Origin: Conidiobolus incongruus B7586
Taxonomy: Eukaryota > Entomophthoromycota > Entomophthoromycetes > Entomophthorales > Conidiobolaceae
Length of the DNA stretch: 14,050 nucleotides
Assembly (NCBI GenBank): GCA_000697335.1
Contig: JNEM01011640.1
Coordinates: 1 to 14,050 of the forward strand
Direction of reading: 5' to 3'
The notes beneath the pieces are model-generated. The model was not told the DNA's origin, did no database searches, and was given only the letters and a program-made list of their open reading frames with translations. Shown in pieces: positions 11,148 through 14,050 of the stretch. Each line of letters starts with the position of its first letter. Position 1 is the first letter of the stretch. The position numbers and the translations under genes are program-made.

Positions 11148-11366
11148 ATTTATGATAGAATTGATAGATTTCTTAATGACTTAAATTGAATATTAATTTA
11201 TTCTTAATTTTTAGTTAATTTTATAAATATTTTTTTAAATATTAAAAATATATAATTTATATAATAAGTATATAACTTTACAATAGTAATAAAAAAAGAT
11301 AGGTAACAAGAATCACCTATAAATTATTAAATAAATTTTTCAAAAATTCGCTTAATTCAATCAAGC
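11148..11366 (-). promoter_or_regulatory. Likely core promoter and 5' UTR of the chitin synthase
   Basis: This AT-rich stretch upstream of the start carries several TATA-like words. One is TATAAAA on the minus strand (11225-11219), about 85-90 nt before the ATG. In DNA this AT-rich such words arise easily by chance, so no single element can be named as the working TATA box. I see no intron donor and no long upstream ORF. The region is called from its position before the start; the transcription start is not visible from sequence. Confidence 0.4.
11299..11320. repeat. Short inverted repeat (6-bp arms) in the promoter region
   Basis: ATAGGT (11299-11304) and ACCTAT (11315-11320) are perfect inverted copies around a 10-nt loop, about 165-185 bp upstream of the start codon. 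It sits beside a longer inverted repeat in the same compositional island. It could be a dimeric factor site or chance; the arms are too short to decide. Confidence 0.35.
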
Positions 11367-11400
11367 TAGGGGTTTATAAATGAATTGGAATAAACCCCTA
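11367..11400. repeat. Perfect 11-bp inverted repeat with 12-nt loop
   Basis: TAGGGGTTTAT (11367-11377) and ATAAACCCCTA (11390-11400) are exact reverse complements. Four consecutive G:C pairs per arm are very unusual in this AT-rich flank. The repeat lies about 230-265 bp upstream of the chitin synthase start. Possible roles are a palindromic regulator site, a hairpin in a long 5' UTR, or a terminator for a transcript arriving from the right. Only the repeat itself is seen. Confidence 0.7.
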
Positions 11401-11423
11401 ATAACAAGTAACTAGCGACCCCT
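11368..11423. promoter_or_regulatory. Cluster of three STRE-like (AGGGG/CCCCT) elements
   Basis: AGGGG occurs at 11368-11372 and CCCCT at 11395-11399 and 11419-11423, about 235-290 bp upstream of the start codon. In fungi CCCCT is the stress-response element bound by Msn2/Msn4-type C2H2 zinc-finger proteins, and cell-wall genes are often stress-regulated. The first two copies are the arms of one inverted repeat, so they are not independent. Regulation by this route is inference. Confidence 0.4.
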
Positions 11424-11893
11424 TGAATTTCATCTTAAAATCTACGCTGTCACTTTATGAATAGTGATACTTAATGGAACTCCCTAATTAGGTATAGTTT
11501 GGCTAAAAATGTAAATAATTGAATTGAAATCAATAATAAAATTGTACAGTCTAATTTTAGATAATAAGGAATGATTTATTTGAAACAAATTAACTATTTT
11601 TAATATGAAATTGATGGTTAATTTTAATTTCCGTGATGTTTGATCATATCTCATTTAACTGAGTTGATTTCAATATAATTGCAAAATCAATTAATTGCCA
11701 AGATTATTTATCATCATGACTTATAATAATTTGAGTGAGACTGAATTAAATAACAATTGATTGGTGTAAAGTTACCAAAATTGATGAAAATTTTTACGAT
11801 TTCGATTTCTCAACAATAGTCTATATTCAACCGGATTGTTTTATATTTCTTTGGAACAGATTGAAATGAATAAAGTACATTATGATATCATCA

Positions 11894-11940
11894 TGATGAA
11901 ATATTGATAGATTATATATATCAATAGATGTACTTCATCA
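11894..11940. repeat. Nested imperfect hairpin
   Basis: Outer arms TGATGAA (11894-11900) and TTCATCA (11934-11940) enclose inner arms ATTGATA (11903-11909) and TATCAAT (11919-11925). A perfect palindrome, ATGATATCAT, lies just before it at 11882-11891. The arms could form a two-step stem with unequal internal loops. In DNA this AT-rich such arms appear often by chance, and no function is implied. Confidence 0.35.
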
Positions 11941-12398
11941 GACGTAATACATGAGGGCTATTGAAACTAAAATTCTCAATTAAGTGTAGATATTTTTGTT
12001 CTATTTTGAATTTGTGTTTTTGAAATGATGGTTTTAAGGATTCTGGAACACATATGCTTGGAATTAATAGCTACTAGATCTGAATTCGGTATATTTGAAT
12101 TATTATGGATAGTACCAAGAAATTGATATTCATGTTAATGTTTTTCTCATTATCAGAATTGTTTACAATTATATTTAAAATATCAACGGTTGGGCTTTTA
12201 TATTTGATAAATTATTTGATTGATATATGCTCGTAAAATTTTCCTTTTATATGAATTACTAGGAAAATATAAAATAACCTAATATAACATTTATAATGAT
12301 GATTTAATTGTTAATAAAATAGACTTCATCATTTTATTGATTGAATTATAATTCAAGCAATACTAATTATGCTATAATGATTTGTAATTATTATTAAT

Positions 12399-12428
12399 GT
12401 ATCGATCACTACTCTAACTGATCAATAC
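12399..12428. repeat. Imperfect inverted repeat, 9 of 10 positions pairing
   Basis: GTATCGATCA (12399-12408) and TGATCAATAC (12419-12428) pair at nine of ten positions around a 10-nt loop. It is directly followed by TATAAAAG on the plus strand, but no ORF starts downstream, so I do not call a promoter. Confidence 0.4.
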
Positions 12429-12676
12429 ACTATAAAAGTTCTCTCCATTCAATATAACATTGAGAATGTATGGACTATTTTGATTATGCCAAATGTTATA
12501 ATTAATTTCAAAAATTAGGGAATTTTTGACTAATTAAACAATTGTTTATATTATGGTTAGTTCACCATCTATTCAGTTTCAGATTCAAATGTCGGTAAAA
12601 TCTTGATTACAAAATTGATTTTCAATTAAAATTGTTTCAAGTTTCTTGTTAATAATTTGGAATTTCGACTGATTAA

Positions 12677-12703
12677 TTGATTATTTGATTATTTGATTAT
12701 TTG
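12677..12703. repeat. Tandem 8-mer TTGATTAT, about 3.4 copies
   Basis: Three perfect consecutive TTGATTAT units are followed by a partial TTG. This is a small tandem repeat in the right flank, about 1.5 kb upstream of the chitin synthase start. It looks like slippage-derived simple sequence. Confidence 0.85.
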
Positions 12704-12990
12704 TCTGTATTATCAAACCGCTAAATTACAAGATTTTAATGAGATTTATAATTTGATTCAGTTTTTTAATGAAATGGGAACGAGATGATTTTAACTATTA
12801 ATAAATTTCAAGTATAATTTTTCCGAGTTATACAAATTATTTTACATCAATAAAAATTACTTCACTATATTTTGGGATTATTTCTCTTGTTCAACAACTA
12901 CTGCTATGTATTCTTGTAAGATATTAATTCCAAAGTTGGAAATTAATTTACATAATATCTTTAATACACTACAATCATTTTAATAATTAC

Positions 12991-14050
12991 ACTCAATTAA
13001 AATATAACCATAATAATTTTAAGGTATTAAAATGAATAAATTTTAAATTACTTCATACAAGAGTTAATATATTTTATATATTTTTCCATCATTGTATAAA
13101 CAATATTTTTATTTTTTTATTTATTATATATAAATTAATTTTTAAATACAAATTTTTTTATATTATGAATTTTCTATTACTATTTCTATAATTAACTATA
13201 TTAATTGAATCAATTTGTAAATATAAGAAATTTAAGTTAATATGAAAATTCCAGAAATTCTAATCAAATTAGAATTTAAATTATTTAAGAATATAATCAT
13301 TTAGAGACTAACTTGAATAAAATGTCTTTGGTTGAAAATTGAAATTTCATTTTATAATTCAAGTAATAAAAGGTTATATTATATGTTATTTCAATGTTTT
13401 TATCAATAAATGATGCATAATATATTTAAAATTAATGTATATAATGCAATATATATTTTGTCAATAGTTTATTTTAATTTAAGAAATTTAAACAAATATT
13501 ATTTAATATATACTCTATTAAAATTAATATATTATCAGGATAATATCTTAAAAACCCTATTAAAAATATAATTATATTTAAAAATCATTTTAAATATTTA
13601 ATTTAAAAATTCACTTTTTTTTAATCTTATTATAATAATTCTATAATATTAGTATAGAAATTAAATCTTAGCAGAGTTTCTAAATTAATATTAAAAAAAA
13701 ATAAAAATATACTACTTATAAATATTAATATAAAATATCCAATTAATTTTCTATTCTATTATTATGATTGCTTATCATATATTTTCTAATTTTTTAATAT
13801 TTAGAAAATAATTCAATAATAAAGACTGAAATTTAATAATTTATATATTATTATTCTTATATTTAAAAAAAAAGAAAATTTTAATATTTGATTTTGCAAT
13901 TTTATTATTAATTTTAAATAATAAAATATAAACAAGATAAATAAAAAGATATAGTTCTAAATTATATATATATACACTAATCTACAAAAATGAGTTATAA
14001 AATCAAAAACACTTATATTTTTACTAATAACTTAATTAATATTTAATAAA
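12991..14050. other. Gene-free, extremely AT-rich window edge
   Basis: Composition again falls to about 10-15% GC, mirroring the left edge. It contains poly-A/T runs and a short (TA)6 tract at 13963-13974. I see no gene, no structured RNA and no repeat with defined ends. Confidence 0.7.

Larger units (their letters stand above)
11424..12990. other. Gene-free upstream flank, moderately AT-rich
   Basis: This stretch has roughly 20-33% GC, more than the window edge beyond it. It may hold distal promoter elements of the chitin synthase. One CCAAT word lies on the minus strand at 11764-11760, about 630 bp upstream of the start. No ORF, tRNA or defined repeat beyond those listed separately is visible. 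Confidence 0.5.

Noticed and set aside
11367-11400. TAGGGG/CCCCTA words as telomere-type repeats
   Set aside because: Only single copies form an inverted repeat; there is no tandem array.
12430-12437. TATAAAAG as a promoter on the plus strand
   Set aside because: No ORF or structured RNA follows, and such words are expected by chance here.
1-14050. CRISPR array, tRNA, rRNA or a new multi-gene system
   Set aside because: No regularly spaced repeats, no tRNA T-arm consensus, no rRNA-like conserved blocks and no second intact gene are visible.

Overview
This looks like a nuclear window from a fungus. It is very AT-rich outside one large gene: by eye about 45% GC in the gene, 20-30% in its near flanks and roughly 10-15% at the two window edges. 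The gene is a fungal myosin-chitin synthase, its one intron has a GTAAGT donor and a TACTAAT branch site, and there is no operon or Shine-Dalgarno structure. The AT bias and very low gene density fit an early-diverging (zygomycete- or chytrid-grade) fungus better than a typical ascomycete. That placement is inference.

The centre (5415-11135, minus strand) holds one complete two-exon gene for a class V-type chitin synthase of 1,889 residues. Its order is a degenerate myosin-motor-like domain, a linker, a membrane pair, a cytochrome-b5-like luminal segment, a further membrane segment, the glycosyltransferase family 2 chitin synthase core with all signature motifs, three or more C-terminal membrane segments and a DEK-type C-terminal domain. 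A 51-bp intron (10768-10818) lies directly before the P-loop, so an annotation that misses it loses the ATP-binding motif and places a false start in exon 2. The promoter side (11136-11430) contains an 11-bp inverted repeat and three CCCCT/AGGGG (STRE-like) elements within 60 bp. Two AATAAA motifs follow the stop codon.

The left flank (1-5345) has no intact gene. At about 1655-2305 (minus) there is a decayed, higher-GC stretch whose frames give Pro/Tyr-rich, Thr-rich and Asp/Asn-rich low-complexity peptides, probably a dead gene for a secreted or surface protein. A second, weaker island at about 3279-3710 (plus) keeps one mostly open frame of about 144 codons. The right flank (11430-14050) holds only simple repeats and weak hairpins.

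I found no mobile element, tRNA, rRNA or CRISPR array that I can support, and no convincing new multi-gene system. The points most worth a second look are the intron at the P-loop, a motor that keeps the P-loop but has lost recognisable switch I and II, the promoter inverted repeat with STRE-like sites, and the two decayed islands.
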